Source: Lachnoclostridium sp. UBA3320 (lineage in GTDB: Bacteria > Bacillota > Clostridia > Lachnospirales > Lachnospiraceae). From it: 5,714 nt of DNA. This document shows, piece after piece, positions 5,341-5,714 of this stretch (its first letter is position 1; each line of letters opens with the position of its first letter). A program made the translations under genes and the position numbers. The DNA lies in assembly GCA_002361175.1 (NCBI GenBank), contig DESG01000170.1, positions 1 through 5,714 on the forward strand, read 5' to 3'. Below the pieces are notes generated by a model, which was given only the letters and a program-made list of their open reading frames with translations, did no database searches and was not told the origin of the DNA.

Positions 5341-5714
5341 ATGAAATGCAAAATAAGAAAATGGAAATTGTCAGATGCAAAAGATTTAGCAATAGTTCTT
5401 TCTAATATAAAATTACAGGATAATCTTCGGGATGGGTTACCATATCCTTACACAGAACAAGATGGAGTGGACTATATTTCTGCTATGCTTTCTGCAAATG
5501 AAAATGATACTTTTGCATTTGCTATTACAGTAGATAATAAAGTGATCGGAAGTATTGGAGTTTTCAGGCAGGAAAACATACATAGACAGACTGCTGAATT
5601 AGGATATTATATTGCAGAAGAATATTGGGGCAGAGGCATTATGACCGAAGCGGTAAAACAAATTTGTGAGTATGTTTTTGACAAGAGCGATATTATTCGC
5701 ATTTATGCAGAGCC
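5341..5714 (+). CDS. GNAT acetyltransferase, RimJ/RimL-like, 3' end outside window
   Basis: An open frame of 124 complete codons runs off the right edge with no stop. It begins MKCKIRKWKLSDAKDLA, typical of RimJ/RimL-like GNAT proteins that acetylate protein N termini or small molecules. It then carries LRDGLPYPYTEQD (28-40), a common feature of that branch. FAITVDNKVIGSIGVFR (60-76) is the central hairpin, and ELGYYIAEEYWGRGIMTEAV (85-104) is the acetyl-CoA loop in its usual W-G-x-G-x-M/A-T-E-A form. DIIRIYAEP closes the visible part; the final Pro is inferred from the two remaining bases CC. A purine-rich ribosome binding site (AAAGGCGG, about 5327-5334) lies 6 bases before the ATG. The gap after the preceding GNAT gene is only 32 bases, so the two are probably cotranscribed. 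About one third of a normal family member should lie beyond the window. Confidence 0.88.
   Translation, partial: MKCKIRKWKLSDAKDLAIVLSNIKLQDNLRDGLPYPYTEQDGVDYISAMLSANENDTFAFAITVDNKVIGSIGVFRQENIHRQTAELGYYIAEEYWGRGIMTEAVKQICEYVFDKSDIIRIYAE

Overview
The window looks like chromosomal DNA from a low-GC, spore-forming Firmicute, most likely a Clostridia member of the Lachnospiraceae type. The evidence is AT-rich DNA, strong GGAGG-type ribosome binding sites, codon use rich in ATA/AGA/AAA, a spore maturation gene (spmA), and a purine gene pair I associate with that group. All recognisable genes are on the + strand. The organism assignment is inference.

Left part (1-1773): an AT-rich gene for a sulfotransferase-like protein (93-1115) is followed after 55 bp by spmA (1171-1773). 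The usual partner spmB is not next to spmA, although a ribosome-binding-site-like stretch and a TTG codon sit at the end of spmA exactly where spmB would be expected to start.

Centre (1844-3753): two genes 17 bp apart supply the last two steps of de novo IMP synthesis as separate proteins. The first is an AICAR formyltransferase with no IMP cyclohydrolase domain (1844-3022). The second is a stand-alone cyclohydrolase of the archaeal PurO type (3040-3753). Together they replace the usual bifunctional PurH. By remembered alignment, the formyltransferase resembles the C-terminal half of eukaryotic ATIC more than typical bacterial PurH. A strong intrinsic terminator (3758-3809) closes the pair.

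Right part (3810-5714): an AT-rich non-coding stretch of about 450 bp carries a diverged long-range inverted repeat (3824-3850 with 4017-4043). An extended -10 promoter then leads into three consecutive, mutually dissimilar GNAT acetyltransferase genes (4265-4726, 4847-5308, and 5341 running off the window end). Each has its own ribosome binding site, and a weak terminator-like hairpin and possible promoter lie between the first two.

I do not see a wholly new multi-gene system. The points most worth following are the hybrid-looking purH/purO pair, the missing spmB, and the inverted-repeat element in the intergenic gap.
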